Below the pieces are notes generated by a model. That model was not told the origin of the DNA. It searched no databases and saw only the letters and a list, made by a program, of their open reading frames with translations. From Thermoplasmata archaeon (GTDB lineage: Archaea > Thermoplasmatota > E2 > UBA202 > JdFR-43), in the NCBI GenBank assembly GCA_021157745.1, contig JAGGWA010000072.1, positions 1 through 14,221 of the forward strand: a stretch of DNA of 14,221 nt, in the 5' to 3' direction. Every line of letters begins with the position of its first letter. Within the stretch, counting starts at the first letter, position 1. Made by a program: the position numbers and the translations under genes. This document shows positions 6,021 through 13,986 of the stretch, piece after piece.

Positions 6021-7805
6021 CTACTTTATTTTCACAATCGGATATATATTGGAGGCTATGGCATCGATTATTTTTTTTGCAACCTTGCTTTGCCTCTTTA
6101 TTTTTATTTCTCCTTGGCTTGAAACATTACCAGAGAAAATAACCTCGCCATTCAGGATTATGCTTGCTTCCTTTCCAGCATGTTTTTTTCCCACTTTTAA
6201 AACAATTTCTTTCTTTCTTTTTGCAATATTCGGAGTTATGGCAGATTCCATCAAAGGCTGCACATTTATTTTTATGCCTGCCTCCGCCTCCACCTTGGAT
6301 ATTGTTTTGCCCCATTTGCCTATTAAATGAGGTATTTCGTCCTCTTCAACATATACTGTAGCTGTTCCATCGTTTATTTTCACATCCACGCTTCCATCGA
6401 CATAGCTTTTTATAATGTGGCGTAACTGTTTTTCAGCGAGCCTTTTCAATGGATTTTCCTTTTCCCTCTCCTCTCCAACTGGCATGACGACGACTTGCTC
6501 TCCATAGCTGTATATCTCGTATAATGTTTTTTTGGTAAAGAAGTCTTTGACAAGAATGACAGGGCGAGCCAGATCAGCTTCCTCCATTCCATAAGGGATC
6601 TTTACAGTAAAATCAAGCTCAAGCACTTCTTTTATCTCTCCCCCTATTATGTGTATTACAGTGTCAACAACCTGCGGAATGACTCCAAGTTCTACTCTAC
6701 CAATCAAGCGTTGTATGGCATCGATAGCACGATTTGCATGTGTAACACCTATCAAACCAATTCCAGCGAGTCGCATGTCAGCATATATTTTGAAATCATT
6801 TCCTCTGCGAACCTCATCGAAAACAACATAATCTGGACGCACAAGGAGCAATATATCCGCTGTAAGTTCCATTTTTTTCTCAAGAGGCGCATATTGCGAA
6901 ATCTCATCCCTAACCTGCAAATCGCGAGGCTGCTCCATTGTTTTAACGACGGCACCCAAGCCATAAAGATACTCCGCTACTGCCTGCGCAAACGTTGTTT
7001 TGCCGCTGCCAGGCGGCCCCGATATGAGGATGCCCCTATTGTAATCTGAGAGACGAGAAATCAGCTCCTTATCAAGATTGTAGGCTTCGATATCAAGCTT
7101 TACTATGGGGCGGGTTGCTGTTATCTCAAATTTATCTGAAAATGGTTGCCTTACGATGACTATCCTCATGTTTCCAAGCTGTATGACTGTCACGCCTTTC
7201 CTTTCTATTTCTATAAAGCTATTTGGATCTCTTTTTGCATGCTCAATTATCTGATGGGTCATCGCATTTAGCTCTTTCTCATCTATCTTTTTATTGCTTA
7301 TTTCAATAAGTTTAATGTTACCAGGCTTTCCTTTCTTTGCAATTGGTTTGCAATCCTGGCGTAAATGCACACTCATTGTTTCTTCATCAAAATAATCAAG
7401 GATTTTCAATGGTACCTCTTCATGGTATGGTGGGAGATAAAGCACTTTTATTCCCTTTGCCTTGGCAACCATTGCCTGTATTCTATCAGAAGTTACAAGC
7501 ATTGCCCTCGTTTCTTCAGCCAAATCCCTTATAATGGCATCTATTCTATGAGCATCTATATCCTCTTTGCTCGGATAATTTCCCAGAAAATGCAAATTTA
7601 TTTTTCCTTCTTTGCTTAAATTTTGCAATTCAATAATTTCGTTCAGTCCATTTATACCAGTTTCTTTCCCATTGTTGGCTTGATGCTCAAGTTCAGCAAG
7701 ACTCGCAATGGCTATTATAACATCTGCCTTCTCTATCTTTCCCTGTTTAACCAATTCTGTTATTCTACCATCTATGAGTGTTGATGTGTCTGGAACTAGT
7801 TTCAT
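6021..7805 (-). CDS. PIN-domain, PilT/T2SSE-like ATPase and KH-domain fusion (COG1855-type)
   Basis: Archaeal multidomain protein of 594 residues. An N-terminal PIN nuclease domain (about 1-130) shows the acidic set Asp6 (VPDTS), Glu38 (AELE), Asp89 and Asp107 (TSDRIQ). The central ATPase of the type II secretion/PilT class has Walker A GPPGSGKT (263-270), Walker B YVVFDE (326-331) and THANRAIDAIQRLIGR (355-370). A KH RNA-binding fold near 485-515 carries the loop LIGKWGK. The three parts suggest an RNA-directed, ATP-driven machine; its function is not established. The ATG at 7805 is preferred over a TTG one codon upstream. It lies 13 nt after the stop of the secreted Ig-like gene, close enough for co-transcription, although an AT-rich stretch there (7821-7830) could be its own promoter. 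Confidence 0.9.
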   Translation of the reverse strand: MKLVPDTSTLIDGRITELVKQGKIEKADVIIAIASLAELEHQANNGKETGINGLNEIIELQNLSKEGKINLHFLGNYPSKEDIDAHRIDAIIRDLAEETRAMLVTSDRIQAMVAKAKGIKVLYLPPYHEEVPLKILDYFDEETMSVHLRQDCKPIAKKGKPGNIKLIEISNKKIDEKELNAMTHQIIEHAKRDPNSFIEIERKGVTVIQLGNMRIVIVRQPFSDKFEITATRPIVKLDIEAYNLDKELISRLSDYNRGILISGPPGSGKTTFAQAVAEYLYGLGAVVKTMEQPRDLQVRDEISQYAPLEKKMELTADILLLVRPDYVVFDEVRRGNDFKIYADMRLAGIGLIGVTHANRAIDAIQRLIGRVELGVIPQVVDTVIHIIGGEIKEVLELDFTVKIPYGMEEADLARPVILVKDFFTKKTLYEIYSYGEQVVVMPVGEEREKENPLKRLAEKQLRHIIKSYVDGSVDVKINDGTATVYVEEDEIPHLIGKWGKTISKVEAEAGIKINVQPLMESAITPNIAKRKKEIVLKVGKKHAGKEASIILNGEVIFSGNVSSQGEIKIKRQSKVAKKIIDAIASNIYPIVKIK

Positions 7806-7818
7806 CAATTGAATAACA

Positions 7819-9045
7819 TCATATGTTAAATATTTTTACTACAATTTCATCGCTGGCATAGTTGCCGGCGTTGTCATATGCAATTACCTTTATCAAATGT
7901 GTTCCTATGGCCAGATAATTCCACTGCCATGCATATGGCTGCTGTGTAACGCTTTCCTGCAAGATATTGTCAATGTAAAATTCCACTTTGCTTATTCCAG
8001 ATTCATGGTTTGAAGCATCGACATATATTGTTATCTTTCCAATTATGATTGTGTTTCCCAAAACAGTTGGCATTATTTCCCTGTCTTCTATGTAAAGATA
8101 TCCCATCTTTGGCTTTGTTATTGTGACAGTTGGTTTCGCTTTATCGATTTTTATTGTCTTTGTTTTCTGTTCCTCTTCGTTTCCTGCTTTATCCGTGCTA
8201 TAATAATATAGCGTGTACACCCCATCTTCTGTTATATCAAATGACCCTGTATACTCATGCCATGTTCCATTGTTTATTTTATAAAAGGTTTTATTTATTC
8301 CAGATGTTGCATCTGTTGCAACCAATGTTACTGTAACATTCGTTATATACCAGCCATCGCTTCCTTTATATCCAGAAAGCTGACATTGCGTACTCGGCTT
8401 GGTTTCATCTATTTTTATCTGGATGTGATTTACATCTTCTTTATTTCCAACATTATCTTCTGCATAGAAATACAAGTCATGGATTCCTTCTCCAATTACA
8501 TTGAATGATGTGTGATATTCAAGCCATGGGGATTCATCGAGCTTATAATATGTGCATTTCACACCCATTCCTTTATCATAAGAGTAGAGAGATACCTTTA
8601 CATCTCCAAGATACCAGTTGTTCTCTCCCTTCTCTCCAGATAGGCTATAAGATGTTTGTGGCGGATAATCATCTTGCTGCACAACAAATGTTTTATTGGC
8701 GGTCTTATTTGCATTCCCGCTCGTATCATTTGCCCATATATGATACACATATGTTCCCACCACATCAAAAAATTGTTTTATTCTGTATTTTCCATTGCTT
8801 GATTTCGTCATTGTTAAATTTGCAGTTGAGTTATCTGGATATTTTATGAAAACTTTTACAACATTAACTGCAACATCGTCTGTAACAACACATTCTATTG
8901 TAACAAATTCTCCCTGCACAGCAGGATTCGGAGTGGCTTTAACATTTTTAATTTGAGGTGGTGTTGTATCCGCAGCATTATTCGGCAAAATAGGAAGCAA
9001 CAACGATACTATAACAACCCCCACCAATATATTTTTCCCTTTCAT
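7819..9045 (-). CDS. Secreted Ig-like multidomain surface protein, 408 residues
   Basis: Exported all-beta protein. A signal peptide spans about residues 1-25 (MKGKNILVGVVIVSLLLPIL). An Ig-like domain covers about 26-123. Two OmpL47-like repeats follow at about 127-215 and 216-303; both read GxNWY/DGWY...TYYK/TFYK...W.EY...G.Y/H.LY.Y..D..GN. A final Ig-like domain (304-408) has MGYLYIEDR, IIIGKITIYVDAS and PYAWQWNYLAIGTHLIKVIAYDNAGN. The last 190 or so residues match the tail of the 1395-residue protein in order and motif. There is no C-terminal transmembrane helix or sorting motif. A structural or adhesive role at the cell surface is inferred. The gene has its own TATA-like element and is followed 13 nt later by the PIN-ATPase gene. 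Confidence 0.82.
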   Translation of the reverse strand: MKGKNILVGVVIVSLLLPILPNNAADTTPPQIKNVKATPNPAVQGEFVTIECVVTDDVAVNVVKVFIKYPDNSTANLTMTKSSNGKYRIKQFFDVVGTYVYHIWANDTSGNANKTANKTFVVQQDDYPPQTSYSLSGEKGENNWYLGDVKVSLYSYDKGMGVKCTYYKLDESPWLEYHTSFNVIGEGIHDLYFYAEDNVGNKEDVNHIQIKIDETKPSTQCQLSGYKGSDGWYITNVTVTLVATDATSGINKTFYKINNGTWHEYTGSFDITEDGVYTLYYYSTDKAGNEEEQKTKTIKIDKAKPTVTITKPKMGYLYIEDREIMPTVLGNTIIIGKITIYVDASNHESGISKVEFYIDNILQESVTQQPYAWQWNYLAIGTHLIKVIAYDNAGNYASDEIVVKIFNI

Positions 9046-9063
9046 AATTATTTAATGCATCAC

Positions 9064-9073
9064 GATATAAAAA
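9064..9073 (-). promoter_or_regulatory. TATA element for the 408-residue surface protein
   Basis: Minus-strand TTTTTATATC lies 19-28 bases before the ATG at 9045, in the 54-bp gap after the 176-residue protein gene. Spacing suits leaderless transcription. No strong Shine-Dalgarno is present near the ATG. Confidence 0.5.
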
Positions 9074-9099
9074 TTTTGTTAAACCCTCTTTTTGGAGAT

Positions 9100-9630
9100 T
9101 TAACCCACCTTTTTTACCTGACTTGCAGGAACTATGATTTCTCCACTATATTTCCCATCAATTATGGCCTCTTTCGGAAATTCCCCCCATATATGCCAAG
9201 TGGCATTGTTCCATTCTTCATAAAAATCATAGTGCTTTATGTGCAATTTTATTTCTATTAAATCCCCCATTTTATATTTATTCGTCACATCTCTATCCAC
9301 ATATATAACAATGGGCCACGTTGTATTTCCTCCTATAGTAAGCCTCGTAACATTTCTTTTTGTAACATCATCAAAACCATATTTCGGTTTCTGGATGATT
9401 TTATCTTTTATAATAAGTATATCCCCTGGATCTAAAGAGCGATATTCTAAATGAAATTCATGTGTAGTATAATTTTTTTCATATATACCATCGTTTAGGT
9501 ATTCACCCACATCCATAACAATAGTTTTTGCCTTCGTATGATCATTATTATGGCTCTTTAAAATAAAAGCACCAGCAATAAACACCGCCAAAAGAACTAT
9601 TATCGACAAAATCAATATTTTCGTTTTCAT
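9100..9630 (-). CDS. Membrane-anchored extracellular protein of unknown function, 176 residues
   Basis: I do not recognise a named family. The N-terminus MKTKILILSIIVLLAVFIAG is a signal peptide or signal anchor with one hydrophobic segment, and the rest is hydrophilic and outside the membrane. The body looks beta-rich (YRSLDPGDILIIKDKI, WPIVIYVDRDVTNKYKMGD, LIEIKLHIKHYDFYEEW). Four Asn-X-Thr sequons (NYT, NVT, NTT, NAT) fit a glycosylated surface protein. The DPGDILIIKDKI stretch recalls a GDIL motif, but the Ser/Lys catalytic layout of signal peptidase I is absent. It lies between the two modular surface proteins and has its own TATA-like element. It may be an accessory of that locus. Confidence 0.7.
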   Translation of the reverse strand: MKTKILILSIIVLLAVFIAGAFILKSHNNDHTKAKTIVMDVGEYLNDGIYEKNYTTHEFHLEYRSLDPGDILIIKDKIIQKPKYGFDDVTKRNVTRLTIGGNTTWPIVIYVDRDVTNKYKMGDLIEIKLHIKHYDFYEEWNNATWHIWGEFPKEAIIDGKYSGEIIVPASQVKKVG

Positions 9631-9650
9631 GGAACCAAAAAGAATACCGC

Positions 9651-9660
9651 TATTTAATTT
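9651..9660 (-). promoter_or_regulatory. TATA-like element for the 176-residue protein
   Basis: Minus-strand AAATTAAATA lies 21-30 bases before the ATG at 9630, in the 68-bp gap after the large surface gene. No Shine-Dalgarno is visible, so leaderless translation is likely. Confidence 0.4.
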
Positions 9661-9675
9661 TTATCAATATATATT

Positions 9676-9693
9676 AAAAAAGGGAAAGAGGGG
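9676..9693 (-). terminator. Pyrimidine-tract terminator after the 1395-residue gene
   Basis: Just after the TAA at 9699 the minus strand reads CCCCTCTTTCCCTTTTTT, a C/T tract ending in a T-run. Archaeal transcription commonly ends on such T-rich tracts without a hairpin. It would separate the large gene from the next one. Confidence 0.4.
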
Positions 9694-9698
9694 TGGCT

Positions 9699-12600
9699 TT
9701 ATAGCCAGTGTGTGAAGTCTAGGCTGTCGCTTGCTCCTGTATTGCATGCGTTGTCTGTTGCTGTTACTGTTACTGTGTATTTGGTTGGCAACCAGTCAAA
9801 GTTGTGCCAGAATACTTCGTATGGTGCGCTTGTGTCATCGTATTCAGCATCGCCAATTGTAAAGTGCACATTCTTTACACCGCTTGTTGCATCGCTTGCA
9901 TCAGCCTGGAATGTCATCTTGCCTATGATGAATGTTCCACCCAATGGATTCTTGAACAATTGTCTGCCCATGAGATATATGTATCCGGCCTGTGGATATG
10001 TTATGCTTGCAGATGGTGCTGTTGTATCTATCTTGAAGCTTATTGTATGTGTATCTTCAACGTTTCCTACAGTATCAACGCTGTAATAGCTTATTGTATG
10101 TTCGCCATCAACATTTATTGTGAATGGTGCTGTGTATTTGAGCCAGGAGCCGCCATCTATGCTATAATATGTTGCATCAACTTCGAGGTTATCATTTGCT
10201 ACCAACGTTACTGTAACTGGGCTTGTGTACCAGCCATTGCATCCATCTGGCTCTGGTGGATCAAGTATTGCGGTTGTTGTTGGTGCAACACAATCCTGCC
10301 ATGCTCTCACGCTTATGTCATCAATCTCCCAGCCTATATCTGTTCCTGTATCATTTGATACAAATGAGAATCTTATGAGCAGTTGCTCATTTGGCAGATA
10401 TGGATCAAGTTGTATCGTATGCTCTATCCAGCCTCCAGAGTTTGTGCTTGCTGTTCCGCCGGCCTGTCTCCAGGTTGCTCCACCATCTGTGCTCACATAC
10501 ACGATGCCATAGTCGTTAGCGTCAGCAAATGAGTAATTCTCCCAGTATATGAATTCTGCATGATACAATCCAGATGTGTCCAGTGTGAGTGTTAAGTTAT
10601 CTTCCATGTTGTTGCGATAATGCATTGGGTCTGAGTCATAGTATATTGCATTCAATCCATATCCGAGTAGATCTGGACCAAGGTGTTTGTTATAGTTGCT
10701 CCAGTTCTTCTCATCTGCGCACCACCACTTGTGTGTACCGCTATGTGGATTATGGTCGCTGAGATGCCAGAGATCTCCAACTGGTGAGCCATCATATGTT
10801 ATCCATTTCTCTGCTGAAGCTTCAGCATCTTCCATACCATCATAGAACAATACAGTATGCACCCATGTCCAGTTATGGCTTACACCATCCCAGTATGTTG
10901 TAACATTTCTTGAGCAATTGAGATATACATCATCAATGTATATTCCTTCAAGGTTCCAGCTTGCATCAGACAGGAAGTGGAATCTGAAGTGCACATCGTC
11001 CAAATCACTTACACTCATGTTGACTGGTCCGAGATATCCAAGTATTGGATCAAATCCAGTATATACCGTGAGATTTTCTGTTGCCGGATCCGTGCAGTTG
11101 AACAATGGAATTATATAATGCATCCATCCCTGATAACCATATGTTGGATCTGGATGCCAGTATTGCCAATCCTCTGGTGGCACACTAAGCAGATACCAGT
11201 CTAAGCCTGAGTTATTGCTTACCTCAATGGTTAGATAATCCCATCCATCATCTGCATTTGCATATAACCAGAAATCAAGGCTTGCAGAGCAGCATGCTGT
11301 CAAATTAAATGAACCATCCTCACTATCTGGATTGACCATCTGCAATATTACATCCGCTCCTGCTGGATATGTTCCATCTCCCTCACCGATATACCAGTAG
11401 TGATCTTCTGCACATGTTCCAACTTTGCAGTTGTCAACGATTGTTGCATACTGGCTTGGTGTATGTATTGTGTTATCCTCGCTTGCCCAGTTATCATATG
11501 TATGTTCATCTTCTAAATCATCAGTGTAGACGATGCTATATACATATGTTGTGTTGTATGCATGGTCATTATCCCATTCTGTTCCAGTGTTCCAGTCTCC
11601 CTCAAGCTCTGTGTAACCATCTATGACGAATTCGCCATATCTGTCTGCATTCCAGATGAAATGCAATGTTGCAGTCTCGCCTGGTTCAAGTGTCACATAT
11701 TGTGGATCGCTTGTCCATACTACTGGTCCTGGATAATACGCATATATGTCAACATCGTCGATCTTCAAACCACTCCACAAGTCACCAGGATATGTCAAAT
11801 CTGGTAATCCAGATTCATCTGTGCTAACAACCCATCCAAATTCGAAGTTGTTATATCCAGCTCCAGAATAGTAATTCATTGTAGGAAGCATGTCTATTTC
11901 AAACAAGCTCTTTGAATATGTGCTTCCCAATCCATATGGATTTGTTGATGGATTATCCCATGGGTTGATATATGAACCTGGTGAAGTTGGTCCATAATAT
12001 TGATCATTGCTGTGTCCACTAACCACATAACCCAAGTATCTGCTTGGGAATGTTCCCAATCCTGCATTTGCTACTGGATCTTCAAGTATTGGTGCCCATT
12101 TATCATAATCCTGATTCCATATCCACCCTGTTGGTGGCGTTGGGAAGTTCGGATTTCCTTCTGCATTCATCTTCCATTGTGCCCAGTATGTGAACATTAC
12201 AGCTAACTCATCACCTGTTGGTGTCCAGCCAGTATCATCATTTATATTTGTGAATATACCCTGCTGCATCCATTCATGCAAGAATCCTCTTGCGTCTCCG
12301 CAGAAGAGGTGATATTGTCCGCTATGTGGATCCCAATCTGAAAGTCCCCAATAGAAGTCTGGTGCATTATCATCTGTGAAGTGAGCACCTACCCAATTAT
12401 CAAGTGTTCCGCTCTCCAAATCATCCCAGAATATTGTCTTCTTTATTCTCTCTCTAACAGCTACCCTAACAGGTATTGTCTCTGTAACAGTTCCATTGTT
12501 CTTAACAACGACTGTTATTGGAACTTCTGTTGTTTCTTCTGCACAATTTTCAAGCTCTACTTCTGGCTGCACACTAACATCCAAAGCTGCTGCATCATGC

Positions 12601-13886
12601 CATATTCCAAAGTATATGCTTTCATTGACACCATTTTCTGGATCCCAGTATGTCGCTCCTGTCTTTGCATCTGTCTTGTAGCTTCCATTGGCGTCATAGT
12701 GTCCATCTACATCTTCTGCATCAACAAGCTCTGAATATACTTCGAAGAAGTATGTTGTATCATTCTCTGGTGTGAATGGCAAATGGAATTTGACTTCTTT
12801 CTGGAATCCCTTTGTTCCGAATGCTTCCAAGTGTATTGTTCCAGCTACTGGTTTGTATTCCTGCCATACCAATGGCTGCATGCTTCCATGCTGCACAAGC
12901 AAGCACACATCATCTATCCATGCTCCTTCATAGCAGTATGCTGGATCACTATACCATACAAAAGCAAATTGCACAGTATCTCCACCACTAGCTGGCAATC
13001 CTAAACCGAGCCCTTCATCTCCTGCTACATAAGGCAAAGCCTGTGTATATGTTCCCAATTGTTCTGGATATGCCCAATCTCCACCAGTATCACCTATTAT
13101 AATCAATGGTTGCCATCCTGTTCCACTAACATTTACATAAACTTCCAAGTAATCGGTGAATTCATAATAGCCTGGATAGAACTGATTCATCTCGCCCTGT
13201 ACCCATGCTGAGAAATTCAACCATGCCATTGAAACATCGTCTGGTATTGTTATTACTGGGCTGATTAACCAATCCTGCTCGTTTCCACCATAACCAACAT
13301 TGTTTACACGAGAGCAATGCCAGCTATAGCTGCCAGAATGAGCTCTTGCATCATTCAATGCCCATGTGTCACCATCGCCATCAACATCAAGAGTTGTCCA
13401 TTGTGTATATGCACATTCCATATCATCGCACCATTGTGTGGCTGGATCTGGTTTTATTTCCTTGTATACCTGTAAGAATATTTTTGCTTCATGTGCCTCA
13501 TCATCCCAGTTTGTTACAGTTGCAACAACATCTGTTTCAGATGTGTCGTGTGGGCGTGTTGGATCCGGCATATTGAGATATGTCACATCCACATCTGGTG
13601 GAATGGTCCTGTTATTTACCCTGTCATCATGGTATGGATCACTTTCATTTGTTCCATCATATCTATTGTCCTCATTAGGTTGCCATGGATTTGACCAATC
13701 ATATGGTGGTGTTGTATTATCGCTTATATCTATTGTCTTTATTACAGATGGTTTGTCTATTATTTTGTCGTTATTATCACTGTTTCCATTGTTAGTTGCT
13801 GCATAAGCCAGTCCCACTGGCACTATCATTATCGTTGCTATCACAACAGATAGCAACACCCTTCCTAAATCGTTTTTTCCTTTCAT
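9699..13886 (-). CDS. Giant secreted modular surface protein with four jelly-roll modules, 1395 residues
   Basis: Exported, strongly acidic protein. A signal peptide ends near residue 29 (IVPVGLAYA). CARDB-like Ig segments lie at about 110-145, 433-480 and 720-785. They alternate with four jelly-roll (MAM / choice-of-anchor-J-like) modules at about 153-332, 486-718, 786-992 and 1013-1197. Each module opens with DD(M/L)E or DGME and closes with an IDD(V/I) strand (WIDDVCL, KIDDVDI, YIDDVYL, EIDDISV). Three of the four share HSG(S/Q/T) followed by a Cys (183-191, 521-529, 1048-1056). The tail is an OmpL47-like domain (about 1198-1288) plus an Ig-like domain (1289-1395), both matching the end of the 408-residue neighbour. 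No protease active site, transmembrane anchor or cohesin was recognised. A surface-layer, adhesin or carbohydrate-binding role is inferred. The gene has a strong Shine-Dalgarno, suggesting high expression. Confidence 0.88.
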   Translation of the reverse strand: MKGKNDLGRVLLSVVIATIMIVPVGLAYAATNNGNSDNNDKIIDKPSVIKTIDISDNTTPPYDWSNPWQPNEDNRYDGTNESDPYHDDRVNNRTIPPDVDVTYLNMPDPTRPHDTSETDVVATVTNWDDEAHEAKIFLQVYKEIKPDPATQWCDDMECAYTQWTTLDVDGDGDTWALNDARAHSGSYSWHCSRVNNVGYGGNEQDWLISPVITIPDDVSMAWLNFSAWVQGEMNQFYPGYYEFTDYLEVYVNVSGTGWQPLIIIGDTGGDWAYPEQLGTYTQALPYVAGDEGLGLGLPASGGDTVQFAFVWYSDPAYCYEGAWIDDVCLLVQHGSMQPLVWQEYKPVAGTIHLEAFGTKGFQKEVKFHLPFTPENDTTYFFEVYSELVDAEDVDGHYDANGSYKTDAKTGATYWDPENGVNESIYFGIWHDAAALDVSVQPEVELENCAEETTEVPITVVVKNNGTVTETIPVRVAVRERIKKTIFWDDLESGTLDNWVGAHFTDDNAPDFYWGLSDWDPHSGQYHLFCGDARGFLHEWMQQGIFTNINDDTGWTPTGDELAVMFTYWAQWKMNAEGNPNFPTPPTGWIWNQDYDKWAPILEDPVANAGLGTFPSRYLGYVVSGHSNDQYYGPTSPGSYINPWDNPSTNPYGLGSTYSKSLFEIDMLPTMNYYSGAGYNNFEFGWVVSTDESGLPDLTYPGDLWSGLKIDDVDIYAYYPGPVVWTSDPQYVTLEPGETATLHFIWNADRYGEFVIDGYTELEGDWNTGTEWDNDHAYNTTYVYSIVYTDDLEDEHTYDNWASEDNTIHTPSQYATIVDNCKVGTCAEDHYWYIGEGDGTYPAGADVILQMVNPDSEDGSFNLTACCSASLDFWLYANADDGWDYLTIEVSNNSGLDWYLLSVPPEDWQYWHPDPTYGYQGWMHYIIPLFNCTDPATENLTVYTGFDPILGYLGPVNMSVSDLDDVHFRFHFLSDASWNLEGIYIDDVYLNCSRNVTTYWDGVSHNWTWVHTVLFYDGMEDAEASAEKWITYDGSPVGDLWHLSDHNPHSGTHKWWCADEKNWSNYNKHLGPDLLGYGLNAIYYDSDPMHYRNNMEDNLTLTLDTSGLYHAEFIYWENYSFADANDYGIVYVSTDGGATWRQAGGTASTNSGGWIEHTIQLDPYLPNEQLLIRFSFVSNDTGTDIGWEIDDISVRAWQDCVAPTTTAILDPPEPDGCNGWYTSPVTVTLVANDNLEVDATYYSIDGGSWLKYTAPFTINVDGEHTISYYSVDTVGNVEDTHTISFKIDTTAPSASITYPQAGYIYLMGRQLFKNPLGGTFIIGKMTFQADASDATSGVKNVHFTIGDAEYDDTSAPYEVFWHNFDWLPTKYTVTVTATDNACNTGASDSLDFTHWL

Positions 13887-13890
13887 TTTT

Positions 13891-13897
13891 CGCCTCC
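13891..13897 (-). promoter_or_regulatory. Consensus Shine-Dalgarno of the 1395-residue gene
   Basis: Minus-strand GGAGGCG lies four bases before the ATG at 13886 and closely matches the archaeal anti-Shine-Dalgarno. It fixes the start codon. The other starts in this window lack such a strong site at normal spacing. Confidence 0.75.
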
Positions 13898-13917
13898 AAA
13901 CAGTATATTGGATTGCA

Positions 13918-13929
13918 ATATATAAAATC
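13918..13929 (-). promoter_or_regulatory. TATA box of the 1395-residue gene
   Basis: Minus-strand GATTTTATATAT lies about 32-43 bases before the ATG. A start site about 25 bases downstream would give a short leader of roughly 10-15 bases that just includes the Shine-Dalgarno. The sequence is a near-ideal archaeal TATA box. Confidence 0.55.
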
Positions 13930-13957
13930 TTCGGTCAATTATGAAACTATTACTCCA

Positions 13958-13973
13958 TAAAAAAATAAAATAT
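13958..13973 (-). terminator. T-rich tract after the dockerin gene
   Basis: About 13-29 bases after the TAA at 13987 the minus strand is T-rich (ATATTTTATTTTTTTA). This is a plausible archaeal terminator. It lies upstream of the promoter of the 1395-residue gene, so that gene is probably transcribed separately from the dockerin gene. Confidence 0.35.
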
Positions 13974-13986
13974 AATGGAAGGAAAA

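Noticed and set aside
7806-7808. TTG start for the PIN-ATPase
   Set aside because: It adds one residue directly before an ATG; MKLVPDTS is the natural N-terminus of the PIN domain.
9100-9630. Signal peptidase I
   Set aside because: The GDIL-like motif is present, but the Ser and Lys catalytic segments in their family context are missing.
9804-10358. Plus-strand open frame of 184 codons opposite the giant gene
   Set aside because: The translation is unusually rich in Cys, Ile and Tyr with no domain pattern, as expected for the mirror frame of an acidic beta protein. The minus frame is clearly coding.
12447-12588. Cohesin domain at residues 433-480 of the giant protein
   Set aside because: The VPITVVVKNNGTVTETIPVRV pattern fits a CARDB-like Ig strand pair better, and no full cohesin-length domain is present before the next jelly roll.
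10296-13430. DNA-level tandem repeat array or CRISPR
   Set aside because: The four modules are related only at the protein-motif level. Shared DNA runs are short (about 13 bases) and there is no regular repeat-spacer pattern.
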